Source of the DNA: DASUAS01 sp963720765 | GTDB taxonomy: Bacteria > Actinomycetota > Acidimicrobiia > IMCC26256 > DASPTH01 | Assembly (NCBI GenBank): GCA_963720765.1 | Contig: CAVRGS010000001.1 | Span: 1-64,000 of the forward strand | Direction of reading: 5' to 3' | Length of the DNA: 64,000 nt | In this document: one piece after another, positions 55,978 through 64,000 of the stretch | How positions within the stretch are numbered: position 1 is the stretch's first letter | Layout of the letters: every line of letters begins with the position of its first letter | Program-made: the position numbers and the translations under genes | The notes under the pieces: model-generated | The model's input: only the letters and a program-made list of their open reading frames with translations | Database searches by the model: none | What the model was told of the DNA's origin: nothing

Positions 55978-57512
55978 TCGGCGCGATTGGGGAGGAACAG
56001 CACGACGACCACGACGGCGACCGCAACGACGGCGGCGCCGACCAGGGTTGCGAACTGGATGCCGTCGGTGAACCCGGCGCGCGCGGCGTCCACGAGCTTC
56101 ATTCCTGCCGTGCCGCCGACCCGGTGCGCGACCTCCAGTGCACCGCCGATGGACGAACGAGCTGCGTCGCGCGCACCGCCGGGAATCGGGAGAGCGGCGA
56201 TCGCCGAGTCGTAGCGGGTGGCCAGCAGGCTCCCGAGCACCGCGACACCGAGCGCGCCGCCGGTCTGACGGGTGGTGTCGTTCACTGCCGAACCGACGCC
56301 GGCACGCTCGCGTGGCACCGACCCCATGATGGAGTCCGTCGCTGGGGCCATGGTCAGACCCATGCCGAATCCGAACACCACGAACACGACCTCGAGCCAC
56401 AGGTCGGCGTCGAGGATCCATGTGCGCGAGAGCAGGACCATGCCGATCGTCGCGATCGACAGCCCGGTGCCGACGACCACCTTGGTGCCCATGCGCTCGG
56501 CGATCCGGGGTGCGAGCGGCGCACTCACCATGATGCCGATCGCGGGTGCGGCGAGGCGCAACCCGGCTGCGAGCGGGTCGAGGTCCCGGACGAACTGCAG
56601 GTACTGCGTCAGCAGGAATATGTAGCCGAACAGCGCGAAGAACGTGAGGCTCAACGCCACGGAAGCCGCGGAGAAGCGGCGGTTCCTGAAGAACTCCACG
56701 GGCAGCATCGGATGATCGGTGCTCCGCTCGCGCACCACGAACGCGACGAGCAGCACGACGCCGAGCAGCAGCGCGACCACGACCTCTGACGACGACCATC
56801 CGTTGCGTGGTGCCTCGATGATCCCGTAGAGCAAGGCGGTCATCCCGGTCGTTGCGAGCACCGCGCCGGGGACGTCGAGTGGCGGTGCTTCGGGGTCCTT
56901 GGACGTGGGCACGAACATGATCAAGAGGACGATCGCGATCATGACGATGGGGACGTTGACCAGGAGCACGGAGCCCCACCAGAAGTGATCGAGGAGGATC
57001 CCACCGAGGATCGGGCCGGCGGCGATGCCGAGCCCGGCGAGCGCAGCCCAGATGCCGATCGCGCGCCCGCGCTCGTCGCCGTCGAAGATGTTGGTGATGA
57101 TCGAGAGCGTCGTCGGGAAGATCGCGGCCGCCCCCAGGCCCATGAGGGCCCGGAACGCGATCAGCGTCCCGGCACTGGTCGCGAATGCCGCGAACCCCGA
57201 TCCCGCTCCGAAGACCACCAATCCGGTGAGCAGCGCCCCCCGCCGACCGTAGCGATCGCCCAGGTTGCCGGCGACGAGCAACAGGGAGGCGAACGTCAGC
57301 GTGTAGGCGTCGACGGTCCATTGCAGCTCGCTCGCGCTCGCATGCAGGCTCCGCTCGATGGACGGCAACGCCACGTTGAGGATGGTGTTGTCGAGGATGA
57401 TGACGATGACACAGAGGCAGATGACGGCGAGCGTGCGCCACCGGTGTGGTGTGCGTGACTTCTGCCGGTCACCGTTCCACGGCTCGCGCACCGCGGTCGC
57501 GTCGTCGGACAT
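55914..57512 (-). CDS. DHA2-family MFS drug-efflux-type transporter
   Basis: About 532 residues from ATG 57512 (an upstream start at 57548 is possible). Fourteen transmembrane helices. Motif A: GNLGDRYGRRGALLTGLVVF. Motif C-like: ALAGLGIAAGPILGGILLDH. Motif D1: VICLCVIVIILDNTILNVAL. The EmrB/QacA type is shown by RALMGLGAAAIFPTTLSIIT and DTTRQTGGALGVAVLGSLLA. The second half reads LLLGVVLLVAFVVRERSTDH. The last ~20 codons are read on the strand opposite the treY 3' end. Proton-driven drug or metabolite export is the likely role. Confidence 0.88.
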   Translation of the reverse strand: MSDDATAVREPWNGDRQKSRTPHRWRTLAVICLCVIVIILDNTILNVALPSIERSLHASASELQWTVDAYTLTFASLLLVAGNLGDRYGRRGALLTGLVVFGAGSGFAAFATSAGTLIAFRALMGLGAAAIFPTTLSIITNIFDGDERGRAIGIWAALAGLGIAAGPILGGILLDHFWWGSVLLVNVPIVMIAIVLLIMFVPTSKDPEAPPLDVPGAVLATTGMTALLYGIIEAPRNGWSSSEVVVALLLGVVLLVAFVVRERSTDHPMLPVEFFRNRRFSAASVALSLTFFALFGYIFLLTQYLQFVRDLDPLAAGLRLAAPAIGIMVSAPLAPRIAERMGTKVVVGTGLSIATIGMVLLSRTWILDADLWLEVVFVVFGFGMGLTMAPATDSIMGSVPRERAGVGSAVNDTTRQTGGALGVAVLGSLLATRYDSAIAALPIPGGARDAARSSIGGALEVAHRVGGTAGMKLVDAARAGFTDGIQFATLVGAAVVAVAVVVVVLFLPNRADQSGTSAASSALTNTPGRRAP

Positions 57513-57544
57513 CGGGCATTCGTTGTGCCCAGGACGCCGGATCG

Positions 57545-58565
57545 TCAACCCTTCGAGGCGAGGGACCAGACGTGCCGCGCCATCTCGAGGTCCTCACGCG
57601 CGGTGACCACGAACGTGCGCACCGAGGCGCCCGGCGCGGTGAGCTCGGACAGGCCGTCCGACGCGCGTGGCGGTCCCGTCATGACCCCCAGCCAGTCCAG
57701 CTTCGCGGTCGTGAGCTCGCGGATCTGTGACGATCCCTCTCCCACGCCGCCGGTGAACACGAGCGCATCGATGCCGCCGAGACCTGCCACGCATGCGCCG
57801 ACCGCGGTGATGAGCCGGTGCAGGTACACCTCCCGCGAGGAGTGCCGAGGAGTCGTCCTCGTCGCAACGGCGGAGCACCTCGCGCATGTCGGCGTCACCG
57901 CAGAGCCCGAGGAGACCGCTTTCGCGCTCGAGGAGGTGCATGACGTCGTCGGAGCGGTGTGCGAGCCAGAGGACTGCGCCCGGGTCGAGCGCCCCGGCAC
58001 GCGTCGCCATGACCAACCCGTCGAGTGGTGTGAACCCCATCGTGGTCATCACGCTGTGACCGTCGTGCACGGCGCAGAGGGAAGCACCGCCACCGAGGTG
58101 AGCGATGACCAGCCGTCGCGCGTCCGGCGCGACTCCGGCCAGCCGGGCGGTGGACCAGCCATGGGAGATCCCGTGGAAGCCGTACGCTCGGACCTGCGGT
58201 CGCCACCGTTCGGGGATGGCGTAGGTGCTCGCCGCCGCGGGGATCGTGGTGTGGAACGAGGTGTCGAACACCGCGTACTGCTCGAGCTCCGGACGTCGCT
58301 CGCGGCACCGAGCGATCAGTTCGAGTGCTGGTGGCTGGTGCAGCGGTGCGAGCTCGGCGAGCGCTCGGAGCTCGACGACGAGATCGTCATCGATGCGCGC
58401 GGGGCCGGGATGGTCGCCGCCGTGAACGACTCGGTGGACGACCACGTCGATGTCGTCTCGTGCCAGCGCGTCGTCGAGCGACGCCGGTTCGTGAGTCGTG
58501 CTGGACAGGTCGACGACCGAGAGCTTCAGTGAGGTCGATCCGGCGTTGACCGTCAGGGCGCGCAC
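57545..58565 (-). CDS. ackA: Acetate kinase (one frameshift)
   Basis: ATP-forming acetyl-phosphate kinase, ~339 residues with the shift bridged. The GTG at 58565 begins MRALTVNAGSTSLKLSVVDL. Then VVHRVVHGG, EQYAVFDTSFHTTIPAAAST, RAYGFHGISHGWSTARLAG, RRLVIAHLGGGASLCAVHDG and SVMTTMGFTPLDGLVMATR are all signature blocks. An extra base near 57835 shifts the rest, which continues EVYLHRLITAVGACVAGLGG then IDALVFTGGVGEGSSQIREL. It starts 3 bases after the xfp stop, forming the phosphoketolase-acetate kinase pair. Length 1021 bases is one over a multiple of three. Confidence 0.85.
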
Positions 58566-58568
58566 GGG

Positions 58569-61004
58569 TCACCCGGTCCACGTCCACTCGACGACCTCGG
58601 GGATGTCCTCACCGTGCTCGCGTGTCCACTCGCGGCGCGGAGACGGGCGTCCACGAGTTGCTGGCGCAGCGGCGCGGCACGGGTGCCGAGGCCGGGGACG
58701 CGATCGATGACGTCGATGGCGAGGCGATAGCGGTCGAGATCGTTGAGCATCACCATGTCGAACGGTGTCGTGGTCGTGCCGTTCTCCTGGAAGCCGTGCA
58801 CGTGCAGCCCCTCGTGATTGCGCCGCTTGTAGGTGAGGCGGTGCACCAGCCACGGGTACCCGTGGAACGCGAAGATCACCGGCCGATCGTCGGTGAAGAG
58901 GTTGTCGAACTCCTGCGCCGGGAGACCGTGGGGATGGTCGTTGTCGGGGAGCAGACGCATGAGATCGACCACGTTCACCACGCGCACCTGGAGCTCGGGA
59001 AGTGCCTTCCGCAAGATCGACGCGGCGGCGAGCGTCTCGAGCGTCGGGACGTCGCCGGCGCACGCGAGCACGACGTCGGGGACGTGCCCGTCGACCTCGG
59101 TTCCCGCCCAGTCCCAGATCCCGATGCCACGCGCGCAGTGCGCGAGCGGCGTCGTCACCCGAGAGCCAGTCGAACCCCAGCTGCTTGCCCGCCACCACCA
59201 CGTTCACGAGGTGGCGCGACCGAAGGCAGTGGTCGAACGTCGACAGCAGGGTGTTGGCGTCGGGCGGGAGGTACACGCGCACGATCTCGGGCTTCTTGTT
59301 GAGGACCACGTCGAGGAAGCCCGGGTCCTGGTGGCTGAAGCCGTTGTGGTCCTGGCGCCACACGTGCGACGAGATCAGGTAGTTGAGGCTTGCGAGCGGG
59401 CGCCGCCAGGGCAGGTGGCTGCTCGACTCCAGCCACTTGGCGTGCTGGTTGAACATCGAGTCGATGATGTGGATGAACGCTTCGTAGCAGGTGAAGACAC
59501 CGTGGCGGCCGGTGAGGAGATAGCCCTCGAGGAGTCCCTGACAGATGTGCTCGGACAGCACCTCCACCACGCGACCACGCTCGTCGAGGCGGTCGTCGAA
59601 CTCGCCGACCTCCAGCTCCCACCGGCGGCCCGTGACGTCGAGAATGTCCTGGAGCCGGTTGCTGGCGAGCTCGTCGGGCGCGAAGACGAGGAAGTTGTCG
59701 GGGTTGCGACTCGTCACGTCGCGCAGCCATCCGCCGAGCACGCGGGTGGGTTCGTGCACGCTCGCGCCCGGCGTGTCGACGCGAACCGTGGCGTCGCGCC
59801 AGTCGGGGAGGTCGAGTGCCCGCAACACGGCGCCTCCGTTGGCGACCGGGTTCGCGCTCATGCGCCGATCACCCGAGGGTGGGAGGTCGCGCAGCACCGC
59901 GAGGGGCCGGCCGTCTTCGTCGAACAGCTCGTCGGGTCGGTACGAACGCATCCACGCCTCGAGCGTCCGGCGGTGCTCGTCGTTGTCGCGCGCGATCGGG
60001 GAGCGGCACCTGGTGAGCGCGAAAGGTGCCCTCCACCTGCTGGCCGTCCACGACGGGCGGACAGGTCCAGCCCTTCGGCGTGCGGAGCACGATCATCGGC
60101 CATGGGGCATGATCGGTCCGGGTCGCCAACCGGTCGAGGCAGCTGTCGAGAGCGGCCGCCAGCTGCTGGTGGACGAGGGAGGGATCGTCACCGGCCACGA
60201 CGTGTGGGGCGTACCCGTAGCCGCGCAACAACGACAGCAGCTGCTCCTCGGGGACGCGCGCCAGCAGCGTGGGGTTGGCGATCTTGTACTGGTTCAGCGC
60301 AAGCACCGGGAGCACTGCTCCGTCGCGCTCGGCGATCGAGGAACTTGGCGCAATGCCAACTCGTCGCCAGCGGGCCGGTCTCGGCTTCGCCGTCGCCCAC
60401 GACGCAGAACGCGACGAGATCCGGCCGATCGATCACCGCGCCGAACGTGTGGAGCAGCGAGTATCCGAGCTCACCACCCTCGTGGAAGGAGCCGGGCGTC
60501 TCGGGTGCACAGTGACTGGGCACTCCTCCGGGGAACGAGAAGCGGCGCATCAGCGTCGCCATCCCGCGTTCGTCGCGCGTCAGGTCGTCGCCGACCTCGG
60601 CCATGGTGCCCTCGAGCCACGCGCACGCGTTCGGCCCCGGTCCGCCGTGCCCGGGGCCAGCCACGAACACCGCGTCGAGGTCACGCGCCACGATCACGCG
60701 GTTGGCGTGCGCGTACACGAGGTTGAGACCCGGGACGGTGCCGAAGTGGCCGAGCAGGCGCGGCTTCACGTGCTCGGCGCGCAACGGCTCGCGCAGGAGC
60801 GGGTTCGCGGTCAGGTAGATCTGCCCGACGGCGAGATAGTTCGCGGCGCGCCACCACGCGTCGAGACGCGTCGAATTCTTCGACGTCGAGTGGACCCGGC
60901 GTGTGGCGTAGCACGTACGGGCTGGGGGCGACGGTTGGCCCGGTGCCACCGCCGTCGACGTCATCGGCGCTGGTGTCGCCGGCCATCCGGGCGAACTGCG
61001 TCAC
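58569..61004 (-). pseudogene. xfp: Xylulose-5-P/fructose-6-P phosphoketolase, several frameshifts
   Basis: TPP enzyme making acetyl phosphate. Pieces lie in order across three frames: LDAWWRAANYLAVGQIYLTA and GPGHGGPGPNACAWLEGTMA, VVGDGEAETGPLATSWHCAK, PWPMIVLRTPKGWTCPPVVD (60110), FLVFAPDELASNRLQDILDV, GRHGVFTCYEAFIHIIDSMF, RQDHNGFSHQDPGFLDVVLN, ADVPTLETLAAASILRKALP, then EDIPEVVEWTWTG at the end. At least five indels are needed (near 60870, 60320, 60000, 59150 and 58625). All catalytic regions are still recognisable, so decay is recent or the sequence is faulty. With AckA it would give an ATP-yielding phosphoketolase bypass. Confidence 0.8.
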
Positions 61005-61113
61005 TCGACGAGGCTAACCCCCGTTGCGCGTCGCCAAACGCGCCCGCCTGAGGGTTGAGCCGGGGCGTGACGAGGAAGGCTCCCCCGACGGACGTCAACG
61101 AGGAGGTGCGGGC

Positions 61114-61545
61114 ATGTCGACCACCAAGCAGAAGCGAGCGGCCCGCAAGAACATCAAGGAGGCGCAGTCCGCCGCGCGGAAGGGCTCGAAGGGAGCCAAG
61201 TCCGGGTCCTCCGCGCTCAGCACCGCGGCGAAGAACCGTGTCGCGCGCAAGGATTTCGCGTTCCCCGACGAGCGCAAGGAGCCGCTGGTCGACGCCAAGC
61301 ACGTGCGCAACGCGATCGCTCGCTTCGACCAGGTCGAGGGCGTGAGCGATTCCGAGCGCGACAAGGCATGGAAGCGGATCCGCAAGGCGGCGAAGCGCTT
61401 CGACGTGGAAGTCACGGAGAAGTCGTGGCACGAGCTGTTCGAGGGTGGGAAGGCGACGAAGAAGTCGGCGAAGAAGAAGAAGCAGGCGACACCGAAAGCG
61501 CACCAGCGGCGTTGGGGCGGGCGCGGCGGAGCCCCGACCATGTGA
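61114..61545 (+). CDS. Basic DUF6582-like protein, copy 2
   Basis: 143 residues, a paralog of the 27377 gene: MSTTKQKRAARKNIKEAQSA, KDFAFPDERKEPLVDAKHVR, ARFDQVEGVSDSERDKAWKR and IRKAAKRFDVEVTEKSWHEL. It differs by a longer basic tail (KKSAKKKKQATPK, ending RRWGGRGGAPTM) whose last codons lie inside a terminator stem. The leader just upstream (GGCGTGACGAGGAA, then GACGT...AACGAGGAG) is shared with copy 1. GGAGG precedes ATG 61114. Confidence 0.8.
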   Translation: MSTTKQKRAARKNIKEAQSAARKGSKGAKSGSSALSTAAKNRVARKDFAFPDERKEPLVDAKHVRNAIARFDQVEGVSDSERDKAWKRIRKAAKRFDVEVTEKSWHELFEGGKATKKSAKKKKQATPKAHQRRWGGRGGAPTM

Positions 61546-61567
61546 CGCATTGGCGGCGGTCGGGGCT
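61530..61567 (+). terminator. Stop-codon-spanning terminator
   Basis: AGCCCCGACC (61530-61539) pairs with GGTCGGGGCT (61558-61567), 10 bp, with the TGA of the preceding gene in the 18-base loop. Downstream is T-rich (CTGCTCTGTTCGTGTTG). It could also stop convergent transcription of the alcohol-dehydrogenase-like gene. Confidence 0.65.
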
Positions 61568-61580
61568 CTGCTCTGTTCGT

Positions 61581-61598
61581 GTTGTTGTTGTTGTTGTT
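61581..61598. repeat. (GTT)6 microsatellite
   Basis: Six GTT units in the 320-base gap 61546-61865 between convergent genes. Apart from this and the terminator I see no gene in that gap. Confidence 0.8.
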
Positions 61599-61865
61599 GG
61601 TCCCCGGCTCCGTTGGAGTCCAGCGCCGATCAGAGTCTGCCGTTCGAGTGTGCGTTTTTCGTGTCGGCCACGCGCGTGTTTCGCGAACGACGCAAACGCG
61701 CGGTAGGTGCGCTGGTGCGCAGCGACCCACGAGCCGTCGCCCGGCGACCCCATCGACCGTGCGTGCGACATCGCGGGATCGCCGTCGGAAGCTGGTGGCC
61801 ACGGACCACCGCCGGCGCCGCACGACGACGCGAAACGAGGAATTGGCGGGTGGACGTTCCCGGCG

Positions 61866-62969
61866 TCAGGAGTGCGAGGTGGTCGAGCGTTCGCCGAAGT
61901 CGTGGTCGCTCCGAACGACGATCACGGACTTGCCGCGAGCGGCGCCGGCTTCCATCGCGCGGAGTGCGCGTACCGTGTCTTCGAGGTCGAACCGCGCTCC
62001 GATCGATGCCACCACGTCTCCGAACTCGATGTGCTCGGCGAGGCGCTCCATGAAGGAGTGGTGTTCCTTGCTCAGGAACGTCGTGAGCCGCTGACTGACG
62101 AAGGGCGAGAGCAGGACGGCCTTCGCCTGGCGGCCCATGCCGCCGGTCCAGCGGTCGCCGCCCTCGCCACCGACGACCACGAGGGTGCCCGTTCGCGTCA
62201 AGGCCTTGCGAAGCTCGGAGATCGGGTTGCGTCCGCCGATGTCGAGGATGAGGTCGTACCTGCGGTCGCCGTCGAGGAAGATCTCGCGCGTGTAGTCGAT
62301 CACGTGGTCGGCGCCGAGCTCACGCACCAGGTCGAGCTTCGCGGTGCTCGCCACGCCGGTGACCTCGGCGCCGAGGGCTTTGGCCAGCTGCACCGCGTAG
62401 GTGCCGACGCCTCCGGAGGCGCCGACGACGAGGACGTGCTGCTCGGGCTGGAGCTGGCCGACATCGGTCAGCGCTTGCAAGGCGGTGCCGCCGGAGACGG
62501 CCAACACCGCCGCCTGCTCGAACGTTGCCCGGCGCGGCTTCGGTGCGAGCGTGTCGGCGTTCGCCGCGGCGTACTCCGCGAAGGATCCCGACGCCACGCC
62601 GAAGACCTCGTCCCCGACGGCGAACCGACTGACCGAGTCGCCGACGGCGACGACACGGCCCGAGACCTCGAGGCCGAGGATCGGCTGCTTCGGCTTGCGA
62701 AGTCCGAACCCGGCGACGCGGAGCAGGTACGGCAAGCCCGTCATGAGGTGCCACGTCCCGCGATCGAGACCCGCTGCGTACACCTCGAGCAAGACCTGCT
62801 CGGTGCCGATGGTCGGGCGCGCCACGGTCCGGACCTGGACGTCGTCGACCGGGCCGTAGGATCGTCGAAGCACGGCGCGCATCCACGTGGTGGTGCTCGG
62901 CGCGTCCGGGATGCGTCCGCCTCGAGTCGGGCGCGGTTGCGTGTCGTGCGACTGATCTGGTCGATTCAT
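61866..62969 (-). CDS. Zinc-less MDR-family NADPH:quinone-oxidoreductase-type protein
   Basis: About 367 residues from ATG 62969. The N-terminal ~30 residues are disordered, followed by MRAVLRRSYGPVDDVQVRTV. GroES-like domain: VLLEVYAAGLDRGTWHLMTG, PILGLEVSGRVVAVGDSVSR, FAVGDEVFGVASGSFAEYAA. Rossmann domain: HVLVVGASGGVGTYAVQLAK, ADHVIDYTREIFLDGDRRYD, ILDIGGRNPISELRKALTR. The catalytic-zinc Cys/His set of classic ADHs is not seen, and the structural Cys4 is absent, so an NADPH-linked quinone or enone reductase is most likely. A start at 62877 would drop the tail. Confidence 0.88.
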   Translation of the reverse strand: MNRPDQSHDTQPRPTRGGRIPDAPSTTTWMRAVLRRSYGPVDDVQVRTVARPTIGTEQVLLEVYAAGLDRGTWHLMTGLPYLLRVAGFGLRKPKQPILGLEVSGRVVAVGDSVSRFAVGDEVFGVASGSFAEYAAANADTLAPKPRRATFEQAAVLAVSGGTALQALTDVGQLQPEQHVLVVGASGGVGTYAVQLAKALGAEVTGVASTAKLDLVRELGADHVIDYTREIFLDGDRRYDLILDIGGRNPISELRKALTRTGTLVVVGGEGGDRWTGGMGRQAKAVLLSPFVSQRLTTFLSKEHHSFMERLAEHIEFGDVVASIGARFDLEDTVRALRAMEAGAARGKSVIVVRSDHDFGERSTTSHS

Positions 62970-63126
62970 GCTGCCCTCGGCGGAGATGAGGCGGGGACGT
63001 CGTGCCGCGTCACGAGCAGGCGCTGGCCGCCCGTCAAACTCCTCCGTTCGCTTGACGATCGGTTGCGCATCAGGTTGCAATCTCGCGGCAGTTCGTGGCC
63101 CACGCCCGAGTGGCTACGTTGGCTAC

Positions 63127-63387
63127 ATGAGATGGACCGTGATCGCGACGTTCGACGTGCCCAATCTGGTCCCGGGCCAGGGCGCGATCGAAGACAGCGC
63201 GCTCGGTATGAGCGCGGTGTTGGAATCGAACCGTGGCGGGGTTCAGCGTGAGGTCACGCTGACCGTCGACGCGGCTGACGAATCAGCAGCACGGCGCGTC
63301 GCCGAGGAGCAGCTCACCAGCGGGCTCGGCGCCGAGCTCTCCGGCGTCCCTCAACTCGAATCGATACGCGTCGAACCGACTGAATAG
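63127..63387 (+). CDS. Hypothetical protein (86 aa)
   Basis: ATG at 63127: MRWTVIATFDVPNLVPGQGA, then SALGMSAVLESNRGGVQREV, TLTVDAADESAARRVAEEQL and a short end. The alternating hydrophobic pattern suggests a small alpha/beta ferredoxin-like fold. The family is not recognised. Tail-to-tail with the SnoaL-like gene, 22 bases between stops. Confidence 0.55.
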   Translation: MRWTVIATFDVPNLVPGQGAIEDSALGMSAVLESNRGGVQREVTLTVDAADESAARRVAEEQLTSGLGAELSGVPQLESIRVEPTE

Positions 63388-63409
63388 CCGGGCGCGGATG
63401 GCCCGCCGC

Positions 63410-63799
63410 TCATGCGACGGCCGCCGCATCCCCGAAGAAGCCGACCGCGGTCTCGATCCGACCGTCAGGAGCGAAGGTGACGACGTCGATCCCGGCGACC
63501 GCGACCGTGCCGTCGGGGCCGCTGACGCTCCAGCCGAAGCGGGCATGGGTGTGATGGGCATCGACGACCGTCGTGCGCGTCAGCGAATGACCGGGCATCT
63601 GGTCCCGCAGGGTGCCGATGGCCGCGGCGATCTGCTCGGGCCCTTGGGCGTCGATCAGCGGGTCGACCAGACGGCCGTCGTCGGCCCAGAGCGTGCGCGC
63701 CTGCTCCGAGCGGATGGCGTCGTCGGCCTCGTTGAACAGCACGACATAGCGGTCGATGGTGGATTCGGGCATGGTGGTGGTGTCGTTGTTGGTCTCCAT
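63410..63799 (-). CDS. SnoaL/NTF2-like protein
   Basis: 129 residues with the NTF2 cone fold: STIDRYVVLFNEADDAIRSE, LWADDGRLVDPLIDAQGPEQ, ARFGWSVSGPDGTVAVAGID and VVTFAPDGRIETAVGFF. Members are small isomerases, hydrolases or ligand carriers; residues of a specific active site cannot be named. It is divergent from the XRE regulator at 63888, the usual arrangement for a regulator and its target. Confidence 0.8.
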   Translation of the reverse strand: METNNDTTTMPESTIDRYVVLFNEADDAIRSEQARTLWADDGRLVDPLIDAQGPEQIAAAIGTLRDQMPGHSLTRTTVVDAHHTHARFGWSVSGPDGTVAVAGIDVVTFAPDGRIETAVGFFGDAAAVA

Positions 63800-63887
63800 G
63801 CCACGTATCGTGGACGACCGCGAGTCCGTCGGCGATTCCCTGTGAGGTCATCGTCGTGTGCACCTCGGTGCGCGTACCGTCAAGGCC

Positions 63888-64000
63888 GTGACGACCATCG
63901 CAGCGGCATCGCCTCGTCTCGGCCAACTCCTGAAGACGTGGAGAGCGAAGCGTCGCCTGAGTCAACTCGACCTCGCCAGCCGGGCCGGCGTCTCACCTCG
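63888..64000 (+). CDS. XRE-family (MmyB-like) HTH regulator, cut by the window edge
   Basis: GTG at 63888 reads VTTIAAASPRLGQLLKTWRA then KRRLSQLDLASRAGVSPR, the first two helices of an XRE helix-turn-helix with the LSQxxLA core, still open at base 64000. In the MmyB family such an HTH precedes a PAS-like ligand domain. Divergent from the SnoaL-like gene. Confidence 0.75.
   Translation, partial: MTTIAAASPRLGQLLKTWRAKRRLSQLDLASRAGVSP

Overview
The window is about two-thirds G+C or higher and is packed with ATGA/GTGA stop-start overlaps. It carries GlgE-type alpha-glucan metabolism, an F420-type LLM oxidoreductase, CopC-CopD and YcnI copper proteins, DUF929 and several STAS and HATPase switch proteins. 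Together these point to a high-GC Gram-positive actinobacterium, and gene content suggests an Acidimicrobiia-like lineage (inference; no rRNA is present). Many genes are split by a single extra base, so the sequence may be a draft or long-read metagenome contig.

Region 1-7.7 kb is a small accessory island between two identical 19-bp direct repeats (72-90 and 7676-7694). It holds a MobF/TrwC-like relaxase remnant, a phospholipase-D/SF2 helicase/DUF3427 protein, a SWIM-associated protein and an AbiEi/AbiEii toxin-antitoxin pair with palindromic operator-like sites.

Region 7.7-15.7 kb is a loose group of stress-type genes: two hemerythrins, a PPC/DUF296 protein, a channel-like protein without the normal K+ filter, a damaged YihY and a damaged SpoIIE phosphatase, an LLM oxidoreductase, a small basic protein, and two membrane proteins. 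Two mutually exclusive hairpins lie at 13101-13162.

Region 15.8-25.6 kb is a complete selenocysteine-formate dehydrogenase locus. fdhB, nrfD-like and fdhA run on the minus strand, with an in-frame UGA and a bSECIS hairpin in fdhA. selA-selB diverge from them. selD (with a +1 frameshift) and tRNA-Sec run on the minus strand, and the tRNA CCA end touches the selD start codon.

Region 26-43 kb mixes regulation and the envelope. A HATPase-STAS-malQ block occurs twice: at 26.1-27.2 kb with only a malQ remnant, and at 41.2-43.2 kb with intact malQ. Between them lie a DsbA-like pseudogene, DsbB plus DUF929, a sigma/anti-sigma pair behind a beta-propeller protein, a YcnI/CopCD/YcnI/cytochrome c cluster, an ANTAR regulator, and an adenylate-kinase-like fusion coupled to a STAS gene and a 25-codon leader ORF.

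Region 43.2-56 kb is a seven-gene overlapping operon, glgE-treS-mak-glgB-treZ-glgX-treY, with malQ divergent. It joins the GlgE cycle to the TreX-TreY-TreZ route of trehalose formation. A drug-efflux-type MFS gene overlaps treY tail to tail. xfp and ackA (phosphoketolase and acetate kinase, both frameshifted) follow, then a second copy of a small basic protein, a quinone-reductase-type oxidoreductase, a SnoaL-like protein and the start of an XRE-family regulator at the right edge.
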